Shown here piece by piece: positions 35,801 to 44,690 of a stretch of DNA of 64,000 nucleotides. The notes under the pieces are model-generated. The model made no database searches. It had not been told where the DNA came from and saw only the letters and a program-made list of their open reading frames with translations. The translations under genes and the position numbers were made by a program. The stretch's first letter is position 1. Each line of letters opens with the position of its first letter. This DNA comes from an uncultured Selenomonadales bacterium (GTDB lineage Bacteria; Bacillota; Negativicutes; Selenomonadales; Selenomonadaceae): NCBI GenBank assembly GCA_937877565.1, contig CALFJB010000056.1:1-64000 (forward strand), given 5' to 3'.

Positions 35801-37435
35801 CTATTCAAGCTGCTCCTCAAATTCTAGAGCGACGAGTTTATCTGCGCCGTAGGTTTTACGCAGGAGCGGTTTTTCAATTTTACCGGTAGCGTTACGGGGG
35901 ACGCGGGCGAAAATAATTTTACGCGGGCGTTTGTAGCGGGGCAAATCGTTACAGAAGTTTAAGACTTCATCGGCGGAAAGGTTGAAACCGTCTTTGAGTT
36001 CGATAATCGCGGCGGCAATTTCGCCTAAGCGTTTATCGTGCAGACCAATAACGGCGACGTCTTTAATGGCGTCGTTTTTACGTAGGAAGTCCTCAATTTG
36101 GACGGGGTAGATATTTTCACCGCCTGAAACTATGACGTCTTTTTTTCTGTCAACGAGGTAGTAAAAGCCGTCATTATCTTGTTTAGCCATATCGCCGGTA
36201 AGAAGCCAACCGTCCTTTAAGACTTCGGCAGTGGCGGTAGGGTCGTTGTAATAGCAAGTCATCACGCCGGGACCAAATACGGCAAGTTCGCCGACTTCTC
36301 CGCGTTTAACTTCGTTTAAATTGTCGTCAACGATTTTGCATTGCCAACGGTAACCGGGGATTCCAATTGCGCCGACTTTGTGAATATTGTCTAAGCCTAA
36401 GTGAACGCAGCCGGGACCGGTAGATTCAGATAAACCATAATTAGTATCGTATTGATGATTGGGAAAATACTTTTTCCAACGTTTAATGAGTGAAGGCGGA
36501 ACAGGTTGTGCGCCGATGTGCATTAAACGCCATTGATTTAAGTTAAAATCTTGAAGTTTCAAAATGCCGCTGTCAAGTTCGTCAAGAATATCTTGCGCCC
36601 ACGGGACAAGAAGCCAAACAATGGTACAATGTTCATTGGAAATGGCGGAAAGAATATCACGCGGCTTAGTGCCTTTTAAAAGTACAGCCTTAGAGCCTGC
36701 GACAAGACTACCCATCCAGTGAAATTTTGCGCCGGTGTGGTAAAGTGGCGGGATGCACAAGAAGCAGTCGTCACGATTAGTAAGATGGTGGACTTGTTCC
36801 ATTTGCGCGGCTTGAATCAGCGATTGGTGATTGTGTAGAATAGCCTTAGGAAAACCGGTAGTACCAGAACTGAAATAAATAGCGGCGTCGTCGTCATCAG
36901 TCAATTTAATATTGGGCGAAAGGCTTTTACAGTTGGCGGCTAGGATATGGTAAGACTCTGCGAATGACGGGCAGTTATTGCCGACAAAAATCAATTTAAC
37001 GTCATTCAATTTATCCGAAATAGCCTCAATTCTGCCAATAAATTCTTCGCCGAAGAAAATTACATTGACGTTGGCGAGTTTAGCGCAATAGAGAATTTCA
37101 TCAGCCGTGTAACGGAAATTGAAGGGAACGGCAACTGCGCCGGTTTTTAAAATACCGAAGTAAATAGGCAACCAGTCAAGGCAGTTGTACATAATCAAGG
37201 CGACTTTATCACCTTTATTAATGCCGTGTTCGATAAGGAAATTGGCGCAACGGTTAGCTTTTTCGTCGAAGACGCGCCACGTAATATCTGCGCGAGAATC
37301 GGCAAAACGATTAGACTCAATTAAATCGAAATCTTTCCACGTACGTTTAACGGTATTAGCGGGATTCAGTTCAATTAGAGCGGTTTCATCGGGATAAAGT
37401 TTAGCGTTACGTTCCAGATATTCCGTTACGGGCAC
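35801..37435 (-). CDS. AMP-forming acyl-CoA synthetase
   Basis: ANL-superfamily ligase that activates a carboxylic acid as acyl-AMP and then as thioester. Motifs in order: YFSSGTTGFPKAI (P-loop), YGLSESTG, WLLTGDMAKQDNDGFYYLVDRKKDVIVSGGENIYP hinge region, and C-terminal PRNATGKIEK with the catalytic Lys. 544 residues. GTG start with AGGAGG seven bases upstream, and a near-consensus promoter. Substrate unknown; medium- or long-chain acids are typical. It is the last host gene before the prophage. Confidence 0.92.
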   Translation of the reverse strand: MPVTEYLERNAKLYPDETALIELNPANTVKRTWKDFDLIESNRFADSRADITWRVFDEKANRCANFLIEHGINKGDKVALIMYNCLDWLPIYFGILKTGAVAVPFNFRYTADEILYCAKLANVNVIFFGEEFIGRIEAISDKLNDVKLIFVGNNCPSFAESYHILAANCKSLSPNIKLTDDDDAAIYFSSGTTGFPKAILHNHQSLIQAAQMEQVHHLTNRDDCFLCIPPLYHTGAKFHWMGSLVAGSKAVLLKGTKPRDILSAISNEHCTIVWLLVPWAQDILDELDSGILKLQDFNLNQWRLMHIGAQPVPPSLIKRWKKYFPNHQYDTNYGLSESTGPGCVHLGLDNIHKVGAIGIPGYRWQCKIVDDNLNEVKRGEVGELAVFGPGVMTCYYNDPTATAEVLKDGWLLTGDMAKQDNDGFYYLVDRKKDVIVSGGENIYPVQIEDFLRKNDAIKDVAVIGLHDKRLGEIAAAIIELKDGFNLSADEVLNFCNDLPRYKRPRKIIFARVPRNATGKIEKPLLRKTYGADKLVALEFEEQLE

Positions 37436-37465
37436 TTCAGCACCTCCTTTTACTTAACTGATTGT

Positions 37466-37493
37466 ATTATACATTGTGTTAAAAATTTGTCAA
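37466..37493 (-). promoter_or_regulatory. Near-consensus promoter for acyl-CoA synthetase
   Basis: Reading leftward: TTGACA (37488-37493), 16-bp spacer, TATAAT (37466-37471). It begins only nine bases after the T run of the prophage terminator. Confidence 0.85.
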
Positions 37494-37501
37494 TACAGGG
37501 C

Positions 37502-37529
37502 AAAAAAAAAGATGGCGGAAATTTCCGCC
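37502..37529 (-). terminator. Strong terminator at the end of the prophage operon
   Basis: GGCGGAAATTTCCGCC is a perfect 16-bp palindrome and, read leftward, is followed by AT-C and a run of nine T. It lies 10 bp after the last prophage gene and probably marks the functional left end of the element. Confidence 0.88.
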
Positions 37530-37538
37530 GGTAAAAAA

Positions 37539-37871
37539 TTATTCTAAGCCGTATAAATCAAAAAGTGCGTCGTAAATATCTAGAATTGCCGCTTTAACTT
37601 CTTCGACGCTGTGAGCCTGCTGAAGATTTTCGCGCAGGACGTTTTGAATTTGAATGCCGCCGTCGACTTTTTTAATTAAAACTGTCGGCGTATTTTCTAT
37701 TGGCGGCTTATCTAAGATTGAATTAATTTCGCCGTCGATTGAAATACCTTCGGCGTCGTCTTCGCTGCAGAAAATCCACGTGCCGTTGTTATTGCGGCGG
37801 ATGTAGCGCGGTGTTTCCACGTTGAAACTTTCGCCGGTTGTCGTGTTTATTATTTTGTACAAATTTTTCAC
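37539..37871 (-). CDS. Hypothetical prophage protein
   Basis: A 110-residue protein of unknown function, the last gene before the operon terminator. It has a beta-rich N-terminus (YKIINTTTGESFNVETPRYI) and a helical C-terminus (VEEVKAAILDIYDALFDLYGLE). No signal peptide or membrane segment. GGAG precedes the ATG. Confidence 0.65.
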   Translation of the reverse strand: MKNLYKIINTTTGESFNVETPRYIRRNNNGTWIFCSEDDAEGISIDGEINSILDKPPIENTPTVLIKKVDGGIQIQNVLRENLQQAHSVEEVKAAILDIYDALFDLYGLE

Positions 37872-37892
37872 TCCTTCACTGTATCCTAAAAA

Positions 37893-38153
37893 CTACTCCT
37901 TCAGCTTTTGTATTTCAAATTTAATCTGATGAAGTTCCTCGCGCAGGATTGTTTCAAGTGAATTTAATCGACTTTCAAAAATTTCAATGCGCTGTACAAG
38001 GAAATTGGTTTGTAATTGAAGTTGAGAAACTGCATTTGACAGCGCACTTACGGAATCAGCCAATTCTTTCATTTTATCAATTCCTTTGAAGATTAAAATA
38101 CAGTTGATAACGCCGAGTGCGCCGAGCTCCAGAAGTTTTGCGTACTCTTCCAT
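37893..38153 (-). CDS. YvrJ/holin-like small membrane protein
   Basis: An 86-residue protein with one N-terminal hydrophobic segment (about residues 8-24) and a long coiled coil (about 28-86, ending QIKFEIQKLKE). The architecture resembles YvrJ-family and BhlA-type holin-like proteins. In Firmicutes YvrJ is commonly next to DUF1659 and DUF2922 genes, as here. It could be a holin, but no lysin gene is next to it. Tentative. Confidence 0.55.
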   Translation of the reverse strand: MEEYAKLLELGALGVINCILIFKGIDKMKELADSVSALSNAVSQLQLQTNFLVQRIEIFESRLNSLETILREELHQIKFEIQKLKE

Positions 38154-38165
38154 AATTTCACCGCC

Positions 38166-39386
38166 TTAAATATCAGCGATGAACAGGTTTTCGTCGTCTG
38201 GCATTGCGGAATTTTCATTTTCGGGATTGAGATTTAAAAGTTGGACAGGGGCGGTTAAATCATAATCAAAACCAGTAGCAGAGACGAACGGAATATAGCG
38301 AACAGTGCCGCTTGTTACGCCGTACAAATTCGTTTCAAAGGTGACTCTACCTCTTGAATAATAAGTAGTTATTTTTGTTCCGTTTTCAATAGCTGTAACT
38401 GTGGGAGTATCCCTTAGAATCAGCAAATCTGAATTTTGATTAAAGCCGTAAAAATTCAGCGTTGCTTTAGATTTATCAAAAATAGCAATAGTATTATTGC
38501 CTTCGGCGGTGCAAAGTGAATAATTGCCACGAGAAGAGTACTCTTTTAAACCGATGAACTGATAACCGTGCGCTGTGGTGTCAATCGTTGCATTTTTAGC
38601 AAAACTATGAGTACTAAAAAGCGTACAATGTTGCCCTGTGTTTAAGTATAAATTAGACTCGCGTGCCTTAAGGCTGCAATAATCGCCGGAATTGTTAAAA
38701 TAATACGCATTGTCTAAAGTGACGTGGTCGCCGCTGTTTGTAACCCTTCCATAATTACAATAAACGCTGTCGCCGGTATTTGTACAAAAGGGAGTATAAA
38801 AATTAGAACTTTGAATACTCACATTGTTGCCGCTATTTGAAACTGAAGAATACGTATATATTTTAGTGTCCGAGTCATAGTCAGTGCAACTATCGTTGAC
38901 GATTATTGAACAAGACGCGCCGCTGTTTGTAATTGTTTTTGCGCCGCTGTAATTAAATGTGCCCTTCGCCGAAATAGTTACACTGTCGCCGGTATTTAAA
39001 ATTGAATCGTGCCCATTGCCGCAGGCAATGCTGACGCTGTCGCCGATATTTTCTATTGTGTCGTCGCCCGCGCCGGTTACGATTGTTACCGCGTCCAAAC
39101 TATTTCTTACCACGTCGTTATATTCGCCGGTATGAATTTGCTCAAAATCTGAATTGATTATACTGACTGCGCGGCTTTCAGCGTATATGACGTTGTCCGG
39201 CACTATCACAACGTCGTCAGTTTCTACTTTTTCAATCGCAGTTAAAGTGTTGTCAGAAAGGCCTGCAACGTGCGCCACGAAAACCGCCACGTCTGAATCT
39301 GCCGCCAATGGATTTACGTTGCTGATGTTTTTCGTTACTTCCGCGCCGTTCGCCTTCCTCGTCGTGTAATTTATCGAATTTGCCAT
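38166..39386 (-). CDS. Surface/fibre-like protein: DUF1659-like head fused to RTX-like repeats
   Basis: 406 residues. The first 60 (TTRKANGAEVTKNISNVNP ... NTLTAIEKV) copy the whole downstream-type 66-residue protein encoded just upstream. From about residue 100 a repetitive beta region follows, with GAGDDTIENIGDSVSI, GNGHDSILNTGDSVTI and many NSGD/NTGD units, which looks like a degenerate RTX beta-roll. The end is an unrecognised beta domain. Probably a structural or adhesive accessory of the particle. The GGGGG Shine-Dalgarno lies inside the end of the previous gene. Confidence 0.65.
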   Translation of the reverse strand: MANSINYTTRKANGAEVTKNISNVNPLAADSDVAVFVAHVAGLSDNTLTAIEKVETDDVVIVPDNVIYAESRAVSIINSDFEQIHTGEYNDVVRNSLDAVTIVTGAGDDTIENIGDSVSIACGNGHDSILNTGDSVTISAKGTFNYSGAKTITNSGASCSIIVNDSCTDYDSDTKIYTYSSVSNSGNNVSIQSSNFYTPFCTNTGDSVYCNYGRVTNSGDHVTLDNAYYFNNSGDYCSLKARESNLYLNTGQHCTLFSTHSFAKNATIDTTAHGYQFIGLKEYSSRGNYSLCTAEGNNTIAIFDKSKATLNFYGFNQNSDLLILRDTPTVTAIENGTKITTYYSRGRVTFETNLYGVTSGTVRYIPFVSATGFDYDLTAPVQLLNLNPENENSAMPDDENLFIADI

Positions 39387-39387
39387 T

Positions 39388-39588
39388 TTAATCCCCCAAT
39401 TCAGGTATTTCTAAATCACTCTTCGATACTTTTTCAATTTTTTCTACAGAATTGTTGCTCAATCCATTCAACGCCACTATAAAACTTGACAGCTCGTTAT
39501 TCGTCGCGTTCGGATTTACATTGCTGATGTTGCGGGTTACTTCCTTGCCGTTCCCGCGTTTTGTTGTTACTTTTAATGTTGTTGACAT
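39388..39588 (-). CDS. Small DUF1659-like protein
   Basis: 66 residues: KVTTKRGNGKEVTRNISNV then NPNATNNELSSFIVALNGLS and a short acidic end. The pattern (basic strand, NP turn, helix with ALxxLS, strand) resembles DUF1659, a small Firmicutes family of unknown function. Nearly the same domain starts the next gene, so one arose from the other. AAAGGAGAAAT leader before the ATG. Confidence 0.65.
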   Translation of the reverse strand: MSTTLKVTTKRGNGKEVTRNISNVNPNATNNELSSFIVALNGLSNNSVEKIEKVSKSDLEIPELGD

Positions 39589-39604
39589 TTTTAATTTCTC
39601 CTTT

Positions 39605-39731
39605 CAGTCGAAATTAGGTGTTAGGAATTAGGTGTTAGGAATTAGGTGTTAGGAATTAGGTGTTAGGTGTTAGGTGTTAGGTATTAGGGATTAGGGATTA
39701 GGGAAGTGTAAAACCTAAAACCTAAAACCTA
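39605..39731. repeat. Telomere-like intercistronic array (inverted arms)
   Basis: About thirteen TTAGGTGTTAGG and ATTAGGG type units, then GAAGTGTAAA and an opposing arm of CCTAAAA units. The 3' edge contains the stop codon of the 1602-residue fibre gene. The block GGGAAGTGTAAAACCTAAAA is shared exactly with the array at 50,250-50,325. Confidence 0.85.
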
Positions 39732-42700
39732 AACAGTAAAGCACGGCACAAATCCATACTGCAAGCACGGATTATCTGCATACATCCTGCCCATATACAA
39801 TCCTAAATAATTTGTACCGTCCGTCGAACGACTCCAATTTCCAAAATATAGGTACAAGTGTCCCTCATACGTCATCGTCTGAAATGTATTCCCCGCTGCA
39901 AAAAAATCATACCGCTCTTGAAATGAATAATCTTCACTGTAACCCGACGGCAGCCAACTTGCATGCGTCGTCCCCCGCCATTCGTACCACGACATTCGCC
40001 ATATCTTCTTTATTTCATATTCCCTGCCATTGTACTTTTTGCACTCCCTTATATACGCCGCGGGTCCTCCATCTATCAAACTGTAAAAATTGTCTGGATC
40101 GTAATTAAATGTAAACGCCGCGCCATCACTGCCCGTCATTCCTTCACTAAAATTCAGCGGCGATAATACCTCCCATTGCGTAAGATGAGAGCCGGCCGTC
40201 CTAAATACCGCAAAATGTGCCCGCTTATCGCCTTCAATCGTCGCGTTGTGATTTATTCCCATCAGTACCGCCACTAATTCTGTACCGCTTCCAAAACTTA
40301 AATCGCCCAAACTGCCTTTTACCGTCAGCTTTTTAGTTTCGCCCACGTCAAAATTTTCCGCCAGCGTTCCATTACGCGCCCACGTCGCTATCTTCGCCCA
40401 ACTTAAATCATTCAACCTCAACGCTATTTTTAGCGGAACAATTCTAAAATGACGCGAACGCTTATAATTGGCAGTCTCACTTAGATATATTTCAATGCTA
40501 TATTCTATATCCGTTCGGGCTACATAATCCGGCGAATCTAAAAGCGTTTCTCCTTCTTCCCAAGTTTCTGCAGTAATGTGATATGACCTTATACCCGTCA
40601 ACGTCAGCTTACCTGCCGTGCTGTCAAATGTCGATTCAAAAAAATAATTCCACGCTTTATGAAGTGTCTTTGTTATAATGCCGTCGCCGGTTTTACTTGT
40701 AACTGTAAAAGTGCGCGTCAGCTTCTTTGGCGTAAAATTTGTACGGTAGTAAATTGATTCAGCGGGTACGCCGCCAATTACTTCAAAAGTGCTGCCGTCG
40801 CTGACTGTAACCGTGAATGACGGTTCAGCTTTTTCAATCGTGAAGGTAAAAGTTTTTGCGCCGTAACTGCCATCAGCCCACGTGCAACAATTTCGCGGCG
40901 TCAATGTTATTTCGTAACTGCCCGCGTTCGTAAATGAAGTTGCCGCGTCTTTCGTCCCGCCGCCTGTACAGAATAAAAATAAACCATTCGTTGCCAAGTC
41001 TGAATCGCCCGCAATCGCTGAAAAGCCTTCAGTCCATTTGTGCGCCGTCCCGTCGTAAGTTATCGTTACATCCTGCGCGAGCGTGCTGAAATAATCCGGC
41101 AGTGCGTACGGCTCCAAATTTACCAAAATACTTTTATCAGCAGTCGTTCCATCAGACCACGTGTAATTTGTTTTATCTTTCAAACTGACAGTGCTTGCTT
41201 TTATTTTTGACGTGTGAGAATCATCGAACCAAGACGATACTTTTGATTCAACGACGGACACGGTAGCACCGAAATAAAAGCCGTTGGCGTTTGCATCTCT
41301 CCCGTTGGTAGTGTTTGCCTTCGTCATTAAATTCACGTCGTACCCGTTCAAAACTACGTACCAAGACATTTTACTTGAAGTTACAACCTGATAAGTTGAG
41401 CCGGTGGGAATAGGAATTGCCTGCCCGCCAATTTCCCAATGTATTTCGTAAGTTGCCGCAGTCAAGCCGTCGAATTGGTAACAAGTTGGTTTTTTCAAAG
41501 TGAAAGTTGCCGTATAATTTCCAACGTTCGCCGCCGAATAGACGCCGCCCAGTGTCATTAAAGTTTCATCGTAATTTTCAAACTCTAAAACTTTTGTACT
41601 GCCATCTGAAACAAAGTAAGTTGAAGTCGCCGCCGGGCGTGCAACTGTCGCCTTCAAAATTTTAAAATCCACGTAAATTGGGTCAGTTGCGCCGTCGTCT
41701 TCCCATTCGCAGCTGTCATTGGGCGTAAAATAGCAGGTATAATCGCCGGGCAAAATCATTCCAACATAGCCCGTGCCTTCAACGTAACCATCGCCGTAAC
41801 GTTGAAATTCCCTGCCGCTCCAATTCGCAACCGTCGCCGAATGATATTTTCCGTCGTACGTGTGAACCGTCGTAGTTATAATTGGCTTAGCAATCGGCTT
41901 GCGGTTAATCGTCCACGTTACATTTTTAGCAGTTGTGGTTCCATCAGACCACGTGTAATTTTCCTTCGGCGTTATTGTTGCCGTATAAGTGCCGGCGTTT
42001 ATCGCTGAATTGCCGGTTATGTCGTGGTACGTTGAATCAAAGTTTTGAATCGTAGGTCTTTGAGTCCTGCCAAGATAGTAAGTCAAAGTCCCAACTTGTT
42101 CAAAGCCGCTTGACATTTCCTCCGTCAATTTCGCCCGTGTAATTTGCCACGTTAAATCGTGTGGTACGCGTGCATATGCTACTTGCCCGCCGAAATATGT
42201 ATTTACATTATCTTTCAGCGTCAAAGTTATTGTATAGTTGCCAACATTTGCAGCTGAAGTGTCGCCGGTTATGGTACACCATTTTTGATAATAAGTTAAA
42301 TTGTATTCGCTAAGTATTGAGCCGCTCAACTTATAAACAAGCTCCGGCGTAAATTCCGCGCCGTTGTATTCGTATTCGGTGTACTTCAACGACGGCGATT
42401 TTATTTCAAGTGCTTTAATTTTCCAATTCAAAGTTATTGGCGCGGTAGTTCCATCAGTCCACGTGTAACTTGCATCTTTGAGCGTGAAAGTCAAAGAATA
42501 ATCGCCGACTGTTGTAGCCTTCCACGTTCCTTCCGCCGTCATTAATTCTTCATTGTAATTTCTGACAGGCGCGGTTTGTTCTTCGCCGCTGTAATTTAAA
42601 CTGTAAGAAGCTGTCGTGAAAGGCCATTTCGGCGGGGTAACTTTGTTCAGTGAAATGCTCCAGTCCAAATTCACGTTGTCTGTCGTTAAATCTTCCCAAA

Positions 42701-44537
42701 CGTGGTTAGTATCTTTCAGCGCGAAAGTAACGGTATAATCGCCCGCCGCCTTCGCCGTGATTGTCCCGCTGCGCGTCATATAACTTGAATTGTAGCCGTT
42801 AATTACGACAGTTTGATTTGAGCCGGTGTAACTCAAAAGATTATTTTCAAGCGTTGGCTTAGCAAGTGGCGCGGGGTCGATTTTCCATTCAACGTCTTTT
42901 GCAGTTGTCGTCCCGTCGTTCCACTTCATATTAGTTTGCGGCGAAATTTTTAAAGTATAAGTACCGGCGTTTTTAGCTGAAGTCGTACCGCTCAAAACGT
43001 GAATTCTATAATCGTAATGCTGAATTTTTGGAGCCAAATTAGAGCCGGTGTAAGTCAAAGTTCCAACCTGCGCGAAGCCGCTGGATTGACTTGCCGACAA
43101 AACGACTTCTTCCATATGCCATTCAATCGTTTTATTTGAAGTGGTATTGTCGCTCCACACTGTGTTGTTCGTGTCTTTGAGTGAAATAATTGCCGTGTAA
43201 GTGCCAACGTTGGTTGCCTTGTTCCCGCTGATTGTTTCATACGTTGAATCAAAATCGTGGAGGAGAAATTCTTGTTCCGTGCCGTCGTAATAATAGGACA
43301 AAACAACTTCGTAGGGGATATTCAATTTCAACTTTTCCATCGTCCAAGTTACGCTTTTTGGCGAATTGTCTTGCGTGTCGCTCCATTTGTAACCGCTTTT
43401 CGGCGTAAAAGTTACCGTGTAAGTGCCTGCGTTTTTAGCTGAAGTCGTCCCGCCAATTTCAAGTTGAGTTGAATCGTACAAATACCATATCGGCGTTTGA
43501 GTTTCCCCGTTGTAAATCATTTCTACAAGCGAATATGGTACAAATAGAATATCAATTCTTTCATCAACCGGCGGCGTAAATTCTATAATCTGCCAGCCTT
43601 TGGCGGTTAAAACTGCGTCTTCGTAACCTGCGGGCGGCGCGGGGACTAAGCCGCGTTTGCCGTTCGCTGATGAAGTTGGTGCTGAAAAGTCATTCAACGA
43701 ATTTGATATTGCATTGAATTTACTGTCCGTGTAACTTTTCGCACTGTTCAAAGTCGCCGTCGACTTCGTATTGATTAACGAAGTCAACGTGTTTTGCAAA
43801 TTTGTAATTGCAGTTTGCCGGTCTGTTACTTCGTTTGATATTGCGCTTGAAAGGTTTGTATCTTCGGTTGTACGGTCTGATATTTCCTGATTCAATCTTT
43901 GATTTAACGTCGCTAAGTTTGCACTTTGCGTGCTTGCCTGATTCTGTATCTGATCGCGCAAATTTGTATTCGTGATACTTTGCGCCGCCTGCAAGTCTCC
44001 AAGTGAAACCATTATTGCCGCTTGCGTGTCTGCTATTTCTTGACTGCGCGCCGTACTTTCTGCGTCAATCGCCGCGTTTAAATTTGTTACCGCGTTGTTT
44101 AAATCCTCGCGCAGGTTTGCATCTGCCGCCGTCCGATTCGTTATTTCATTTTCTAACTTTGAATTTAATAGCGCAGTCGCCGCGCGTTGGGCGTCGTCTT
44201 TATTTTGAATTTCGGTTTCTAAATTCTCTACCGCGTCATTTAAATCTTGCCGGACATTCGATATTGAAGCGTTCAATTCGTCCTTCGCCGTATTTATCGC
44301 CAAAGTCCGATTTTCAGTTTCAGCAGTCAACGCCGCCATTATTTCCGCGTCTGCATTCTCCCGCGTCAATTTCTCTAACGTTAAGTCGCTTCCTATTTCT
44401 GAATCTGCGTTTTTCCGGTTTTCAATCTCTTCGCCTATTACCTCTTGCAGGCGCGTTATCTCTCGTTCAAAATACGCCGTAGTTTCGGTCTCTCGCACCT
44501 GTTCTTCCGTTACCGGCGTCTTTATTATCTGCCCCAT
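39729..44537 (-). CDS. Giant tail-fibre-like protein with MBG/Ig-like repeats
   Basis: 1602 residues. Residues 1-290 are a helical coiled-coil stalk rich in repeated Leu/Asn/Ala heptads. From about 310 to 1,290 there are about eleven repeats of 75-90 residues with the pattern YxGxxxxPxxxxYD...GT.SAKNAGTYTxTxxxKDxxxxWxDGTTxxxxxxWxI, typical of bacterial MBG-type Ig-like domains. The C-terminal 200 residues resemble DUF6273/C-type-lectin-like tips (KIATWARNGT, ELVAVLMGINHN, NWSRSTDGTNY, YGFVPCF). Likely a receptor-binding fibre. GGTGGTGA precedes the ATG. Confidence 0.82.
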   Translation of the reverse strand: MGQIIKTPVTEEQVRETETTAYFEREITRLQEVIGEEIENRKNADSEIGSDLTLEKLTRENADAEIMAALTAETENRTLAINTAKDELNASISNVRQDLNDAVENLETEIQNKDDAQRAATALLNSKLENEITNRTAADANLREDLNNAVTNLNAAIDAESTARSQEIADTQAAIMVSLGDLQAAQSITNTNLRDQIQNQASTQSANLATLNQRLNQEISDRTTEDTNLSSAISNEVTDRQTAITNLQNTLTSLINTKSTATLNSAKSYTDSKFNAISNSLNDFSAPTSSANGKRGLVPAPPAGYEDAVLTAKGWQIIEFTPPVDERIDILFVPYSLVEMIYNGETQTPIWYLYDSTQLEIGGTTSAKNAGTYTVTFTPKSGYKWSDTQDNSPKSVTWTMEKLKLNIPYEVVLSYYYDGTEQEFLLHDFDSTYETISGNKATNVGTYTAIISLKDTNNTVWSDNTTSNKTIEWHMEEVVLSASQSSGFAQVGTLTYTGSNLAPKIQHYDYRIHVLSGTTSAKNAGTYTLKISPQTNMKWNDGTTTAKDVEWKIDPAPLAKPTLENNLLSYTGSNQTVVINGYNSSYMTRSGTITAKAAGDYTVTFALKDTNHVWEDLTTDNVNLDWSISLNKVTPPKWPFTTASYSLNYSGEEQTAPVRNYNEELMTAEGTWKATTVGDYSLTFTLKDASYTWTDGTTAPITLNWKIKALEIKSPSLKYTEYEYNGAEFTPELVYKLSGSILSEYNLTYYQKWCTITGDTSAANVGNYTITLTLKDNVNTYFGGQVAYARVPHDLTWQITRAKLTEEMSSGFEQVGTLTYYLGRTQRPTIQNFDSTYHDITGNSAINAGTYTATITPKENYTWSDGTTTAKNVTWTINRKPIAKPIITTTVHTYDGKYHSATVANWSGREFQRYGDGYVEGTGYVGMILPGDYTCYFTPNDSCEWEDDGATDPIYVDFKILKATVARPAATSTYFVSDGSTKVLEFENYDETLMTLGGVYSAANVGNYTATFTLKKPTCYQFDGLTAATYEIHWEIGGQAIPIPTGSTYQVVTSSKMSWYVVLNGYDVNLMTKANTTNGRDANANGFYFGATVSVVESKVSSWFDDSHTSKIKASTVSLKDKTNYTWSDGTTADKSILVNLEPYALPDYFSTLAQDVTITYDGTAHKWTEGFSAIAGDSDLATNGLFLFCTGGGTKDAATSFTNAGSYEITLTPRNCCTWADGSYGAKTFTFTIEKAEPSFTVTVSDGSTFEVIGGVPAESIYYRTNFTPKKLTRTFTVTSKTGDGIITKTLHKAWNYFFESTFDSTAGKLTLTGIRSYHITAETWEEGETLLDSPDYVARTDIEYSIEIYLSETANYKRSRHFRIVPLKIALRLNDLSWAKIATWARNGTLAENFDVGETKKLTVKGSLGDLSFGSGTELVAVLMGINHNATIEGDKRAHFAVFRTAGSHLTQWEVLSPLNFSEGMTGSDGAAFTFNYDPDNFYSLIDGGPAAYIRECKKYNGREYEIKKIWRMSWYEWRGTTHASWLPSGYSEDYSFQERYDFFAAGNTFQTMTYEGHLYLYFGNWSRSTDGTNYLGLYMGRMYADNPCLQYGFVPCFTV

Positions 44538-44559
44538 TCTTTCACCACCGTTTTATTTA

Positions 44560-44690
44560 TTTTTATCTTTTTTATGTACTTTCTTTCCATTCGAAAAAAG
44601 AAAGTACCATGCGCGGCTTGCAAATGCGAGGAGTACGAGCATTTGCTCCTAACACCTAACACCTAAAACCTAACAGCTAACACCTAAAAC
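44560..44690. repeat. Hairpin element plus telomere-like array
   Basis: GTACTTTCTTT pairs with AAAGAAAGTAC; next comes GCAAATGCGAGGAGTACGAG..CATTTGC, the reverse complement of a block at 11,501-11,534; then TAACACCTAACACCTAAAACC units that run into the last codons of the 392-residue gene. Confidence 0.75.

Noticed and set aside
37893..38153. Confident holin call
   Set aside because: Only one membrane segment followed by a coiled coil and no lysin beside it; kept as YvrJ/holin-like.
39729..40400. Diversity-generating retroelement acting on the lectin-like fibre tip
   Set aside because: No reverse transcriptase gene and no template repeat of the tip region is visible in the window.
44003..44482. 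Plus-strand frame of 159 codons antisense to the fibre stalk
   Set aside because: It is a shadow of the coiled-coil heptads; the residue pattern is leucine- and proline-rich without protein features.
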